Shown here: positions 32,216 through 40,799 of the stretch, piece by piece
How positions within the stretch are numbered: position 1 is the stretch's first letter
Layout: every line of letters starts with the position of its first letter
From: Nonomuraea typhae
GTDB lineage: Bacteria > Actinomycetota > Actinomycetes > Streptosporangiales > Streptosporangiaceae
Assembly: GCF_009760925.1 (NCBI RefSeq)
Contig: NZ_VRLV01000005.1
Location: 62,001 to 126,000, forward strand
Reading direction: 5' to 3'
DNA length: 64,000 nt
Program-made: the position numbers and the translations under genes
Notes under the pieces: generated by a model
Database searches by the model: none
What the model saw: only the letters and a program-made list of their open reading frames with translations
Told to the model about the DNA's origin: nothing

Positions 32216-33361
32216 ATGAAACGTGCGGCACTCGGGGCGGGCCTTGCCTTTGTCGTGGGCGTGGTGCTGATCGAGGGGCGCGCGTACTTCCGGGGTGACC
32301 CGCAGTGGATCTTGTTCATCCCGCTGGCCATCGTCTGCGCGGGTGTGGTGGTGCGGACGCGGGCGCCGGTTCTGTCGCTGGCGCTGGGGGTCGCCGGGTT
32401 TGGGATGGATCTTGTGGTGGGGCCTTCGCTGGCTACGGCGCTGGTGTTCACGGACAACCTTTACGCGGCGGCGTTGTACGGGCCGGCGCGGTTGTCGCGG
32501 TGGTTGCTGGTGGTCACGGCCACGGTCGCGATCTTGGGGGGTGCGGGGGCCGCCTTCCTGCTCAACCGGGGCTTCATCGCGACCAATCTGTGGGGGCTGC
32601 CGGTGATGATGGTGCAGCTCGGGTTGTTGCTCGTGGTTCCGGTGACGACGGCGCAGGTGTTGCGGCAGCAGCGGGATCGGGCGGCGGCGGAGCGGGCCCG
32701 GGCGGAGGAGGTGGCCAGGCTGGCGGAGCTGGATCGGCTGGCGGCGATCTCGGCGGAGCGTAACCGGATGGCGCGCGAGCTGCACGACATGATCGCCAAC
32801 CATTTCAGCGCGATCGCGATCCAGTCGACGGCGGCGTTGTCGCGGCGGGATCTCGACGAGCAGACCATTCGCACGATCATGGAGTCGGTCCGGGAGAACA
32901 GCGTCAAGGGGCTGGACGAGATGCGCACCATGATCGGGCTCCTGCGTCAGGACGGCGAGGAGAGCGAGGCCATGCGGTTGCGGCTGGCCGACGCCGAGGG
33001 CTTGGTGGATCGGGTACGGCAGGCGGGGATGGCCGCGGAGCTCGAGGTCGTGGGGGAGGCGCGGGAGTTGCCCGCTTCGGTGGATCTGGCCGGGTACCGG
33101 ATTTTGCAGGAAGCGCTGACCAACGCGCTGAAGCACGGGGACCTGTCGGCCCGGGTGCGGGTGGAGTACGAACCCCGGCATGTAGTCGTGACCGTTGACA
33201 ATCCGGTCAACGGGAGGAAGGCGCGGCTGCCGGGGGCCGGGGCGGGGATGGTCGGGATGTCGGAGCGGACCGCATTGGTGGGTGGCGAGATCGAGGCGGG
33301 TCCGCGGGCCGGCGGATGGCGGGTGAAGGTCAGGCTGCCCACGGTGGAGGAGGCTGGATGA
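32216..33361 (+). CDS. NarL-type sensor histidine kinase
   Basis: The 381-aa kinase has four or five N-terminal transmembrane helices (residues 5-145), a short coiled linker (150-180) rich in Arg/Ala/Glu, then a HisKA_3 dimerisation helix with phospho-acceptor H190 in RMARELHDMIANHF. A C-terminal HATPase domain follows (N box ILQEALTNALKH near 296, and GAGMVGMSERT). There is no recognisable extracellular sensor domain, so the membrane region itself may sense the signal. The stop overlaps the response-regulator start by 4 bp. Confidence 0.93.
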   Translation: MKRAALGAGLAFVVGVVLIEGRAYFRGDPQWILFIPLAIVCAGVVVRTRAPVLSLALGVAGFGMDLVVGPSLATALVFTDNLYAAALYGPARLSRWLLVVTATVAILGGAGAAFLLNRGFIATNLWGLPVMMVQLGLLLVVPVTTAQVLRQQRDRAAAERARAEEVARLAELDRLAAISAERNRMARELHDMIANHFSAIAIQSTAALSRRDLDEQTIRTIMESVRENSVKGLDEMRTMIGLLRQDGEESEAMRLRLADAEGLVDRVRQAGMAAELEVVGEARELPASVDLAGYRILQEALTNALKHGDLSARVRVEYEPRHVVVTVDNPVNGRKARLPGAGAGMVGMSERTALVGGEIEAGPRAGGWRVKVRLPTVEEAG

Positions 33362-33987
33362 GCGGCATCAGAGTGCTGGTGGCCGACGATCACGCGGCGG
33401 TGCGGACGGGAATCGTGCTGATTCTCGGCGGCACGGATGACATCGAGGTGGTCGGGGAGGCGGCCGACGGTGTTCAGGCCGTGGACATGGCGCGTGAGCT
33501 GCGGCCGGATGTGGTGCTCATGGATGTGCGGATGCCGCGGATGGACGGCATTTCGGCGACCAGGGAACTGGCCGGGGTGTGCGATGTCCTCATCCTCACG
33601 ACGTTCGATCTGGACGAGTACGTCTTCGGAGCGTTGCGGGCCGGTGCGGCGGGGTTTCTGCTCAAGAACACCGACGCCGACGCCCTGGTCTCCGCGGTGC
33701 GCCTCGTGGCCAGGGGCGACGGGCTCATCTCGCCTTCGGTGACGCGGCGGCTGATCTCCGCCTTCGCCCAGCAACCCGAGAAGCGTGAACCCGAGGAACT
33801 CGGCAACCTGACGCCACGCGAGCGAGAGGTTCTCGCCTGCGTGGCGCGCGGGTTGTCGAACGCCGAGATCGCCAAGGAACTCGACATGGCCGAGGCGACC
33901 ACCAAGACCCACGTCAGCCGGGTGCTCAGCAAGCTGGGGCTGCGCAGCCGGGTCCAGGCGGCCATCTACTACTCGGAGGGAAGTTAG
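33358..33987 (+). CDS. NarL/LuxR-family response regulator
   Basis: The 209-aa protein has a receiver domain with acidic D10-D11, phospho-acceptor D56 (VVLMDVRMPRMDG), a TTF switch segment and LLKNTD lysine. A LuxR HTH (LTPREREVLACVARGLSNAEIAKEL, about 147-171) follows. ATGA overlap with the kinase gene shows it is the cognate partner. Targets are unknown. Confidence 0.95.
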   Translation: MSGIRVLVADDHAAVRTGIVLILGGTDDIEVVGEAADGVQAVDMARELRPDVVLMDVRMPRMDGISATRELAGVCDVLILTTFDLDEYVFGALRAGAAGFLLKNTDADALVSAVRLVARGDGLISPSVTRRLISAFAQQPEKREPEELGNLTPREREVLACVARGLSNAEIAKELDMAEATTKTHVSRVLSKLGLRSRVQAAIYYSEGS

Positions 33988-35250
33988 CTACCTGGGGATG
34001 GCGAGCAGGTTGACGACGGTGTACTCCTTGCCGCCCTTCTCCGTGCTCGTGCACGAGGTGTCGCACGTCTCGACCATCCTGGCGTCGTCGTCCCACCACA
34101 GGACCCCCGGCAGGCGCCCGTAGCTGACGCCCGACTTGCCGAAGCTGAAGATCCGGTCGCTCTTCAGGTCGTAGGCCAGGGGGATCGCGTCGTGCGTGCC
34201 CATGGCGGGAATGACGTCGCCCTCCAGTCGTTCCTCGGGGCCTTGCATGCCGACTTCGGTCGGCAGGTTCCGCCGGTCGCTGCCGTCCGGCCGCTGCGTG
34301 AACGAGGTGTCGCCGTTCGAGCCGACGCACTGTTCGGGGGTGCAGAGGACGCCTCTGTCCCCTTCGCCCACCTTGACGGCGATCGTCGCGCCGGTCTCCA
34401 GGTTGACCAGGCGGGAGTGGTTGCGCTCGCCCAGCTTGCCCGGGCCGAGCGCGTACGCCCACGGCCACCGGCCGAGGTGGAGGTCGTCGCTGTTCTGGAT
34501 CTTCTCCGGTTCGCCTCCGGCCAGCGGGATCCGGTACACGCCGCCCTTGCGCGCCGACCAGACGACGTGGTCGGCGGTGACGTTCAGGTTCTCGATCTCC
34601 GCGGCGTCGCCGGTCAGTTCCTTGAGCTGGCGGGCCTCGCCGCCGGCCCGGGGGATGACCCACAGATCCGCCCAGACGTCGTCGTTGTTGGGCGTCTCTC
34701 CCCACCAGGCGACGGACTGGTCGTCGGCCACGAAATCCTGGGCGAAGTAGCCCTTGCGTGGTGAGGGGACCTCACCCAGCAGGCGTGCGGACTTGGCCGG
34801 GGTGTCGTAGATCAGCACCTGGCCCGCCTTCTCGAAGGACTTCTCGGTCGTCAGCAGGATCTCGGTCGGGCTGAGGGCGGTGGCGACGCGGTACTTCCAC
34901 CCGTTGTCCGCCTTTTTCGGGATTTTGGTGATGGCTTCTGGCCAGAGCTTCGTCACGTGTTCCGGCGGAGCCGACGTGGGCGCCGGGTCGTCCGAAGAGG
35001 GGACCGCCGTGGCGATCGTGGTCGCCTGGGCCGCCGGGTCCGCCGGCTGTCCGCCCCCGCGCGACAGGGCGACAGCCGTACCACCCGCGACCAGCACCAC
35101 CGCGGCGGCGGCCAGCGTCACCTGCGCCCGCTGGCGGACGCGGCGCCGGCGCCGGCGGGCCGCGACCGCTTCCGTCAGGCCGCCCGGCACGGATCGGGCC
35201 TGGTCGGCGGCGGAGTGCAGGGTTCTGAGCAGGTCCTGTTCGTCTCTCAT
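33988..35250 (-). CDS. Membrane-anchored beta-propeller-like protein paired with a SigE-type sigma factor
   Basis: The 420-aa protein has a cytoplasmic N-terminus of about 42 residues with a poly-Arg run, one transmembrane helix (VTLAAAAVVLVAGGTAVAL, about 43-62) and an extracytoplasmic region of repeated WD/TolB-like strands such as SVAWWGE, ADLWVIPRAGGEARQL and GGVYRIPLAGGEPEK. It starts within the stop codon of the sigma gene (ATGA, 35247-35250). The arrangement resembles sigma/anti-sigma-like membrane partners; whether it inhibits the sigma factor is unknown. Confidence 0.75.
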   Translation of the reverse strand: MRDEQDLLRTLHSAADQARSVPGGLTEAVAARRRRRRVRQRAQVTLAAAAVVLVAGGTAVALSRGGGQPADPAAQATTIATAVPSSDDPAPTSAPPEHVTKLWPEAITKIPKKADNGWKYRVATALSPTEILLTTEKSFEKAGQVLIYDTPAKSARLLGEVPSPRKGYFAQDFVADDQSVAWWGETPNNDDVWADLWVIPRAGGEARQLKELTGDAAEIENLNVTADHVVWSARKGGVYRIPLAGGEPEKIQNSDDLHLGRWPWAYALGPGKLGERNHSRLVNLETGATIAVKVGEGDRGVLCTPEQCVGSNGDTSFTQRPDGSDRRNLPTEVGMQGPEERLEGDVIPAMGTHDAIPLAYDLKSDRIFSFGKSGVSYGRLPGVLWWDDDARMVETCDTSCTSTEKGGKEYTVVNLLAIPR

Positions 35251-35722
35251 CGTGCCTCCTGAAGCACTCGCTTGATGCGGAGCTTGTCCAGGGCACGGGC
35301 CGCCTGGCTGCGCACGGTTCCCCGCGAGACGCCGAGAATGTCGGCGATCTCGGCATCGGAGAGGTCTTCGTAGTAGCGCAACACGAGCACCGCTCGCTGC
35401 TTGCGCGGCAGCCCCTGGAGCTCGGCCCACAGGTCGGCGTCGCCGTACCTGTCGGATCTGCCCTCTTCCGGTACGTCGGCGACAAGGTCCTCCCTGTGTC
35501 GCCGGCGCCAGGCGTTGATGTGCAGCCGGGTCATCGTCGTGCGCACGTACCCCTCGGGGTTCTGCTTGTTCTGCACGCGATGCCAGGCGTCACCCAGGCG
35601 TGCCAGCGCCTCCTGGACGAGATCCGCCGCGTCCTCCGAGTTGCCGGACAGCACGTAGCCGTACCGGAGGAGGGCATCCCCCGAGCTCGGACGAACTCGT
35701 CGAAATCAGCAGTGTGGTCCAC
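35247..35722 (-). CDS. SigE-family ECF sigma factor, disrupted by a one-base frameshift
   Basis: Region 2 and region 4 are recognisable: DAADLVQEALARLGDAW, then RAVLVLRYYEDLSDAEIADILGVSRGTVRSQAARAL. The expected N-terminus VDHTADFDEFVRARG starts at GTG 35722 but is one frame off from the body. Adding one G to the G5 run (35678-35682 on the plus strand) restores RARG-DALLRYGYVLSGN, which matches the family. The body alone could start at GTG 35654 but would lack sigma region 2.1. This may be a real mutation, a slippage site or a sequencing error. The downstream membrane gene is coupled by ATGA. Confidence 0.72.
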
Positions 35723-35762
35723 GTATCCAGGGACCGGCGAGCGGGTGCTTCTGTTGCACGGT

Positions 35763-36218
35763 TTAGGCGGGGATGTAGAGGAAGAGCACCTCGGCGGTGC
35801 AGGCCGGGCGGCGCTCGCCCTCGACCTCGATGCTCACCTTCAGCGTCGTGAGCTGGCCGGCGGGGCTGTTCTTGACGTCGGCCAGCTCCGCGGTGGCGCG
35901 GATGCGCGAGCCGACGGGGATGGGCTTGGGGAAGCGGACCTTGTTCAGCCCGAAGTTGACCGCCATCGCGATGCTCTGCACGTCGAGCAGTTCGACCATG
36001 AACGACGGCAGCAGGGACAGGCTGAGGTATCCGTGGGCGATCGTGCCGCCGAACTGGCTCTCCTTGGCGCGCTCCACGTCCACGTGGATCCACTGGTGGT
36101 CGTCGGTGGCGTCGGCGAAGAGGTTGACCTGGTCCTGGGTGACGGTGCGCCACTCGGTCGGGCCGAACGTCTCGCCGATGCTCGCCTTGAGTTCCTGAAC
36201 ATTCGCGAAGGTCCGCAT
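35763..36218 (-). CDS. MaoC-family (R)-enoyl-CoA hydratase-like protein
   Basis: The 151-aa hot-dog-fold protein has the hydratase signature FADATDDHQWIHVD (catalytic Asp and His, about residues 35-48) and FGGTIAHGYLSLSL (about 56-69). Such enzymes hydrate trans-2-enoyl-CoA to (R)-3-hydroxyacyl-CoA in fatty-acid or polyketide-linked metabolism. Length is normal for single-domain MaoC proteins. It is 40 bp downstream of nothing obviously related; the sigma-factor gene follows on the same strand. Confidence 0.9.
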   Translation of the reverse strand: MRTFANVQELKASIGETFGPTEWRTVTQDQVNLFADATDDHQWIHVDVERAKESQFGGTIAHGYLSLSLLPSFMVELLDVQSIAMAVNFGLNKVRFPKPIPVGSRIRATAELADVKNSPAGQLTTLKVSIEVEGERRPACTAEVLFLYIPA

Positions 36219-36513
36219 GGGCGGAACGCTATTGGGCGGCCGGGATGGGTGCCAAGTTCAGGTGGCCCGCCGGTGAGATCTCCCTTGCGTCCCGCGGCTC
36301 GGGCGGCAGGCAGGGCCGGTGCGGGGGTTCTGTTGCGAAGATCTTTACTCGAAAGCATCGCGCAGGTGTTCGAGTGCGCGCTACAGTTCTGGGTATCGAA
36401 TCGAACACGGGTTCGGCCAGGTGAGAGGGGGTGCCATGCTCGTCCAGACACGCCGTAGCTGTTTCTTCCCAAATCTACGACGACCGCTATACCCCGCAAT
36501 AAAGTCCGAGAGC
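36219..36513. other. Intergenic region with a spaced inverted repeat
   Basis: About 295 bp separate the divergent MaoC and AAA-ATPase genes. ACTCGAA (36347-36353) and TTCGAGT (36369-36375) form an inverted repeat with a 15-bp spacer. No other gene or RNA is evident; the sequence from 36436 to 36513 is open in the ATPase frame but has poor GC3 and is probably untranslated. Confidence 0.4.
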
Positions 36514-37695
36514 GTGGACCCCGTGCGCAATCCCTACGCCCCCGGGGCCGGGCAGCGTCCTCCGGAGCTGGCCGGCCGTGATCGAGAGCTGCAGCAGTTC
36601 GAGGTCGTGCTGGAGCGGGTGGCCCGCGGCCGCCCCGAGCGCAGCATGGTCGTCACCGGGCTGCGTGGCGTCGGCAAGACCGTTCTGCTCAACACCTTCA
36701 AGTCCATGGCGATGCAGCGGCTGTGGGGCACCGGCAAGATCGAGGCCAGGCCCGATCAGTCGATCCGCCGCCCCGTCTCCGCCGCGCTCCACATGGCCAT
36801 TCGCGAGCTGGCCCCGCGCCATCGGGCGCCCGAGCGGATCGAGGAGTTCCTCGGCGTGCTCAAGGCGTTCGCGATGCGCGATCCGGCCGCCGCCAAGGGC
36901 ACCTCGCACTGGTCGCCCGGCATCGAGGTGCCGGCCAGCCGTGGCCGGGCCGACTCCGGCGACCTCGAGATCGACCTCACCGAGCTGTTCGTCGACGCGG
37001 CCAGCGTGGCCACCGATCTCGGCGTGGGCGTGGCCCTGTTCATCGACGAGATGCAGGACGTGCAGCCCGCCGACATCTCCGCGCTCTGCGCCGCCTGTCA
37101 CGAGCTGTCGCAGACCGGCGGGCCGCTGATCGTGGTCGGCGCCGGGCTGCCGCACCTGCCGAGCGTGCTGTCGGCCAGCAAGAGCTACTCCGAGCGCCTG
37201 TTTCGCTATGCCCGTATCGACAAGCTCGACCGCGATGCCGCAGATCTGGCGTTGATCCTCCCGGCCAGAGAAGAAGAGGTGGAGTTCACCCCGGAGGCGC
37301 TCGACGCCCTTTACGAGGCGGCCGACGGCTATCCGTACTTCGTCCAGGCTTACGGGAAGGTGGCGTGGGATCTGGCCCCGCGCAGCCCGATCACCGCCGA
37401 GGACGTCAAGGTGGCGGCGCCGGAGGCGGAGGAGGAGCTCGCGGTGGGCTTCTTCGGCAGCCGCTACGAACGCGCGACCCCGGCCGAGCGTGACTACATG
37501 CATGCGATGGCACAGATCGGTGACGAGCCGGTGGCCACCTCCGACGTGGCCGACGCCCTGGGCCGTAAGCCGTCCAGCCTGTCGCCGGCTCGCGACAGTT
37601 TGATCAAGAAGGGTCTCATCTACAGCGCCGAGCGTGGTCAGATCGCGTTTACGGTGCCGCATTTCGGGAGGTTCCTACGTGCGCAACCGATCTAG
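36514..37695 (+). CDS. AAA/orc1-like P-loop ATPase
   Basis: The 393-aa protein starts VDPVRNPYAPGAGQRPPELAGRD and carries Walker A GLRGVGKTVLL (about residues 49-59), Walker B ALFIDEMQDV (about 172) and an arginine-containing lid region followed by a winged-helix end (ATSDVADALGRKPSSLSPARDSLIKKGLI). It resembles Cdc6/Orc1-like or STAND-type ATPases found as single genes in actinomycetes. GTG 36514 is preferred over ATG 36436 because the extra 26 codons have low GC3 and no family-like sequence, although the ATG has the better ribosome site. Role unknown; DNA binding is plausible. Confidence 0.8.
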   Translation: MDPVRNPYAPGAGQRPPELAGRDRELQQFEVVLERVARGRPERSMVVTGLRGVGKTVLLNTFKSMAMQRLWGTGKIEARPDQSIRRPVSAALHMAIRELAPRHRAPERIEEFLGVLKAFAMRDPAAAKGTSHWSPGIEVPASRGRADSGDLEIDLTELFVDAASVATDLGVGVALFIDEMQDVQPADISALCAACHELSQTGGPLIVVGAGLPHLPSVLSASKSYSERLFRYARIDKLDRDAADLALILPAREEEVEFTPEALDALYEAADGYPYFVQAYGKVAWDLAPRSPITAEDVKVAAPEAEEELAVGFFGSRYERATPAERDYMHAMAQIGDEPVATSDVADALGRKPSSLSPARDSLIKKGLIYSAERGQIAFTVPHFGRFLRAQPI

Positions 37696-37710
37696 CCGGC
37701 ACTCCTAGAC

Positions 37711-37754
37711 CTCTATTGGGTTGTCTAGTGGGGAAGCTAGACAACCCAATAGAG
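37711..37754. terminator. Perfect 18-bp inverted repeat downstream of the ATPase gene
   Basis: CTCTATTGGGTTGTCTAG (37711-37728), an 8-nt loop, then the exact complement (37737-37754). No T-run follows, so it is a hairpin terminator or a protein site. A diverged copy of one arm, CTCTATAGGGCTTTCTAGTG, lies at 37779-37798 over the end of the next gene. Confidence 0.75.
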
Positions 37755-37792
37755 CTACATCGTCACGCCGTCCTACCGCTCTATAGGGCTTT

Positions 37793-38590
37793 CTAGTGCT
37801 GCGCCGATACAGGCGTATATTCCGGCATGCTCGTGGTGCTCACCACGGCCATGCGGACGGCGGGGCGGCGGCCGCTCAGGTACACCGCGAAGACCACGTC
37901 GTCCTCCGCGCGGTTGCGGAAGGCGAAGAAGCGCCAGCACAGTTCGCGCCAGCTGTCGTACGGCTCGGCCGAGGTGAGCTCGTCGCGATGTGCGCGCCAG
38001 GCGCTGCTGGCCCGCAGGCGCGACAGCGTCTGGCTCTCCGGCGGGCCGGGGCGCTGCTCGCACGGCGCGCGGAAGCGGATGCGGTTGATCGTCTCCTCGA
38101 TCTCCGGCGAGAGTACGGCCAGCACCGCCACCCCGGCGAGCATCAGCGTCGAGGGATGGGCGAAAACCATCCAACCGGGCACCGGCGCCCAGACCGACAT
38201 GAGCGCCATGCCGGTCAGCACCACCGTGCGGCCGATCGAGCGGCGGCCCACCGGGGCCGAGCTGACCTCGCCGAAGCAGCCGCAGCCCACGTCCGGGCGG
38301 CGCCTGCGCAGTTCCAGGAGGACGTAGGTGGAGAGTGCGAAGAAGATGACCGTTCCCCAGCGGAACAACTGGTTCGTGGTCAGCAGCAGCCCCGCCGCCA
38401 GCATCACCTCGCCGGCCGCGCAGGTGAGCAGCGCCGGGGCCTGCAGCCTGTCCGGCACCAGAACCGCAGGCCCCAGCCGGCTGAGGGCGCCCGGCTCGCC
38501 GCCGGTCCGGACCGTCGCGACTTTGGCCACCGTACCCATGACGAGAAGGACGATCAGTACTGGTAGCTGAGACTCCAGCACGTATGTCAC
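37793..38590 (-). CDS. MauE/DoxX-like redox-associated membrane protein
   Basis: The 265-aa protein has four transmembrane helices in residues 5-155 and the MauE-type CGCFG motif (about residue 94, VGCGCFGEVSSAPVG). A soluble C-terminal tail of about 100 residues rich in Arg/Trp is unusual for the family. MauE-like proteins act in disulfide formation or electron transfer during maturation of Cys-rich periplasmic proteins. GTG 38590 overlaps the stop of the upstream Cys-rich protein gene (GTGA), tying the two together. Confidence 0.8.
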   Translation of the reverse strand: MTYVLESQLPVLIVLLVMGTVAKVATVRTGGEPGALSRLGPAVLVPDRLQAPALLTCAAGEVMLAAGLLLTTNQLFRWGTVIFFALSTYVLLELRRRRPDVGCGCFGEVSSAPVGRRSIGRTVVLTGMALMSVWAPVPGWMVFAHPSTLMLAGVAVLAVLSPEIEETINRIRFRAPCEQRPGPPESQTLSRLRASSAWRAHRDELTSAEPYDSWRELCWRFFAFRNRAEDDVVFAVYLSGRRPAVRMAVVSTTSMPEYTPVSAQH

Positions 38591-39540
38591 CCCAATCCGA
38601 TCTGCGCGTTGAAGCAGCCCTTGGTCAACTCTCCCCCGAGTTCCACGAAGGACGAAGGCGACAACTCGATGATCCGCCCCCGCGGAGAGGTGCCGCACTC
38701 CACGCAACGGTCGCAAAACCGACCGGCCAGGCAACCGCACGCCACAATCGGGACGTTCGCGCTGCGCTCGGAGCACAGGTTCTTGACCTGCACCAACGAT
38801 CCGATCGAAAGGTACGGCAGGCCGATGCAGCTCACGGCCGAATCCGGACAACTGGCGTCGGAACGCTCCAGCATCGGGTAGGCCGCGCCCCGCTCGTCCT
38901 CGTCGAAGGCGTCGGCCCAGGTCGCGGTCCCCGAGATCCGCGACTGCTGCCCGGCGTAGGCGGGTGGCGGCGCGGGCACCGACTTCGCCGGATAAGCGGG
39001 TTGCGAGGTGGCCGGCAGCAGGGCGCGCGCCTCGCCCGCGTCCCTGATGCCGATGGCGTCGAACAGATAGCCGGGTTCGAACTGCGGATGGCGCACCCGC
39101 AGCCGCCCGGTGGCGCGGTAGGGGATGACGACGGTGCGGCGGCCGCGGTGGGTGCCGCAGTCGAGCTCGACCGTGAGGTCCTTGCGGCCTTCGACGGAGA
39201 CGATGGTGCCGGTCATCCGGGTGGTATCACCCCAGATGCGATCGACCACCCGCCCGTCGCGCAGGGCCCGCATCATGACCCGCCGGCCCACCGGAAGATC
39301 GGCGGGCGCGACGTCGCCGCCCCGCCACGCGGTCGCCCACGGCGCGATGACCAGCCGTTCTTCGGCGCCGTCTGCGGTCTCGATAATGATCAAATGCGGG
39401 CTGACGTCGAGAATCTCACCCGCCACCGCGGTTAACTGCGCGCCGTCCCCGGGATCCGGGCCCGGCACGCCCGCCTCGCGCCCCAGCGCGGCCGCGGCGA
39501 GTGCCCTGCGCCGCTCAACACTCGGAAACCCCACAGGCAT
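38587..39540 (-). CDS. Two-part protein with Cys-rich C-terminus, partner of MauE-like protein
   Basis: The 317-aa protein is not recognised. Residues about 20-180 have strand-rich segments such as RRVMMRALRDGRVVDRIW and a DCGTHRGRRTVVIPY stretch. A Pro/Ala linker follows, and then a C-terminal region (about 235-317) with ten cysteines, including CGCLAGRFCDRCVECG. Fusion of a cytosolic-looking domain to a Cys-rich module beside a MauE-like gene suggests a redox substrate-maturase pair. ATG 39540 is used; a GTG at 39624 is possible but adds codons with poor GC3. Confidence 0.65.
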   Translation of the reverse strand: MPVGFPSVERRRALAAAALGREAGVPGPDPGDGAQLTAVAGEILDVSPHLIIIETADGAEERLVIAPWATAWRGGDVAPADLPVGRRVMMRALRDGRVVDRIWGDTTRMTGTIVSVEGRKDLTVELDCGTHRGRRTVVIPYRATGRLRVRHPQFEPGYLFDAIGIRDAGEARALLPATSQPAYPAKSVPAPPPAYAGQQSRISGTATWADAFDEDERGAAYPMLERSDASCPDSAVSCIGLPYLSIGSLVQVKNLCSERSANVPIVACGCLAGRFCDRCVECGTSPRGRIIELSPSSFVELGGELTKGCFNAQIGLG

Positions 39541-39734
39541 AGCCTCACACGAGATCCGGTACGGCAGGGTCTGGACATCCCAGATGAGAGCAAAATACGC
39601 AACCCCGGGGGAAGGTGTAGACACCCGGTGGCGAACAATCCGCCACCGGCATGGGGTGACCTTTAGGTTTGACGGACCGAATCGTGAATTCCGGTTCAGC
39701 CCGAAGAGGGGCTTGCCCTGCGATTCTGGCCACG

Positions 39735-40250
39735 ATGCAGACTGCCAGCCGGGAAGAGGAGTTCCGCGAGTACGTGAGGTCTCGCGGTCCTGCCCTGTTG
39801 CGCACGGCCCACCAGCTCACCGGCCACGCGTGTGACGCCGAGGACCTGCTGCAGAGCGCGCTGGCCAAGACCTACCTGGCCTGGGACCGCATCGAGGACA
39901 GGGGCGCGCTTGACGGATATGTACGGCGGGCCATGGTCAACATCAACATTTCGCAGTGGCGGCGGCGCCGGGTGGAGGAGTACCCGTCGGAGGAACTGCC
40001 GGAGACCTCCGCCCCGGGCTTCGAGGAGGCGTTCTGCGAGCTTCACCTGCGGTTGGAGGACGCCCTGGACCGCCTGCCCACCCGTATGCGGGAGGCGATC
40101 ATGCTGCGGTACTACGAGGACATGAGCGAGCCCGAGATCGCCCACGCGCTCGGGATCAGCGTGGGGACCGTGAAGAGCACCGTCTCGCGAGGCATGGCCA
40201 AGCTCAGGCTTGAGCTGTGCATTCCCGAGCAGCAGACGCCCCTGCCGTAG
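39735..40250 (+). CDS. SigE-family ECF sigma factor
   Basis: The 171-aa factor has an intact N-terminus (EEEFREYVRSRGPALLRTAHQLTG), region 2 (DAEDLLQSALAKTYLAW) and a region 4 HTH (REAIMLRYYEDMSEPEIAHALGISVGTVKSTVSRGMAKL). It is a full-length relative of the frameshifted factor at 35247-35722 and shows what that gene's N-terminus should look like. No adjacent anti-sigma gene is evident; the last 47 bp overlap the convergent MarR gene. Confidence 0.92.
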   Translation: MQTASREEEFREYVRSRGPALLRTAHQLTGHACDAEDLLQSALAKTYLAWDRIEDRGALDGYVRRAMVNINISQWRRRRVEEYPSEELPETSAPGFEEAFCELHLRLEDALDRLPTRMREAIMLRYYEDMSEPEIAHALGISVGTVKSTVSRGMAKLRLELCIPEQQTPLP

Positions 40251-40701
40251 CGCCGGGCCGTACCACGGCACGCATCTTCCTGAGCGCGGACAGGAACGCC
40301 GCGCGCTCGCCCTCATCCAGGAGGTTGGTGTAGCACGCGTCAATGTCGGCCAGGTGGCGCGGCAGAACCTCGGCCAGCCGGCGCCGTCCCTCGTCGGTCA
40401 GCACGGCGTAGGAGGCTCTGCGGTCAGTGGGACACGCCATCCGGGCCACGAAGTTCTCACGCTCCAGCCGGTCGACCACACGCGTCACGCCACTGGTGGA
40501 AAGGCCGGTCTGGGTGGCCAAATCGGTCATCCGCAGGCGATGCTCGGGAGAGCGCGACAGCCGGATCAAGGTCTCGAAGTCGATCCAGGACAGGCCGGCT
40601 GCCTGGAACACCGGATTCATACGTGCGGCCAGACCTGCGTGGACCTCGGTGATCAGGCCCATGGCGGTCAGTCGGGGGTCGTCGAAGGGGCTCACGTTCA
40701 T
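40204..40701 (-). CDS. MarR-family transcriptional regulator
   Basis: The 165-aa protein has the winged HTH RMTDLATQTGLSTSGVTRVVDRLERENFVAR and the DRRASYAVLTDEGRRRL wing (about residues 58-110). It diverges from a YceI gene across a 98-bp gap with a perfect 14-bp palindrome, so it likely controls both. It overlaps the sigma gene by 47 bp at the 3' ends. Confidence 0.92.
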   Translation of the reverse strand: MNVSPFDDPRLTAMGLITEVHAGLAARMNPVFQAAGLSWIDFETLIRLSRSPEHRLRMTDLATQTGLSTSGVTRVVDRLERENFVARMACPTDRRASYAVLTDEGRRRLAEVLPRHLADIDACYTNLLDEGERAAFLSALRKMRAVVRPGATAGASAARECTAQA

Positions 40702-40725
40702 ACCTTACCCGACGATAGTTGACGT

Positions 40726-40739
40726 GAGGAATATTCCTC
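40726..40739. promoter_or_regulatory. Perfect palindrome between marR and yceI (putative MarR operator)
   Basis: GAGGAATATTCCTC is a perfect 14-bp palindrome in the divergent promoter region, just 24 bp from the MarR start. MarR proteins bind such short dyads; assignment is by position. Confidence 0.6.
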
Positions 40740-40799
40740 GTGTAGACATTTGTTGACGCAAGCATCTACCCGGAAGAACACTTCGCAAGGAGACCCGCC

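Noticed and set aside
37711..37754. The hairpin containing GTCTAG...CTAGAC as a seventh AICE operator
   Set aside because: The spacing between half-sites is 10 bp rather than 6, and it lies outside the element; it is better explained as a hairpin.
38587..39540. Cys-rich C-terminus as a methylamine dehydrogenase light chain
   Set aside because: Cys spacing and the quinone-forming Trp context could not be matched; only the MauE neighbour suggested it.
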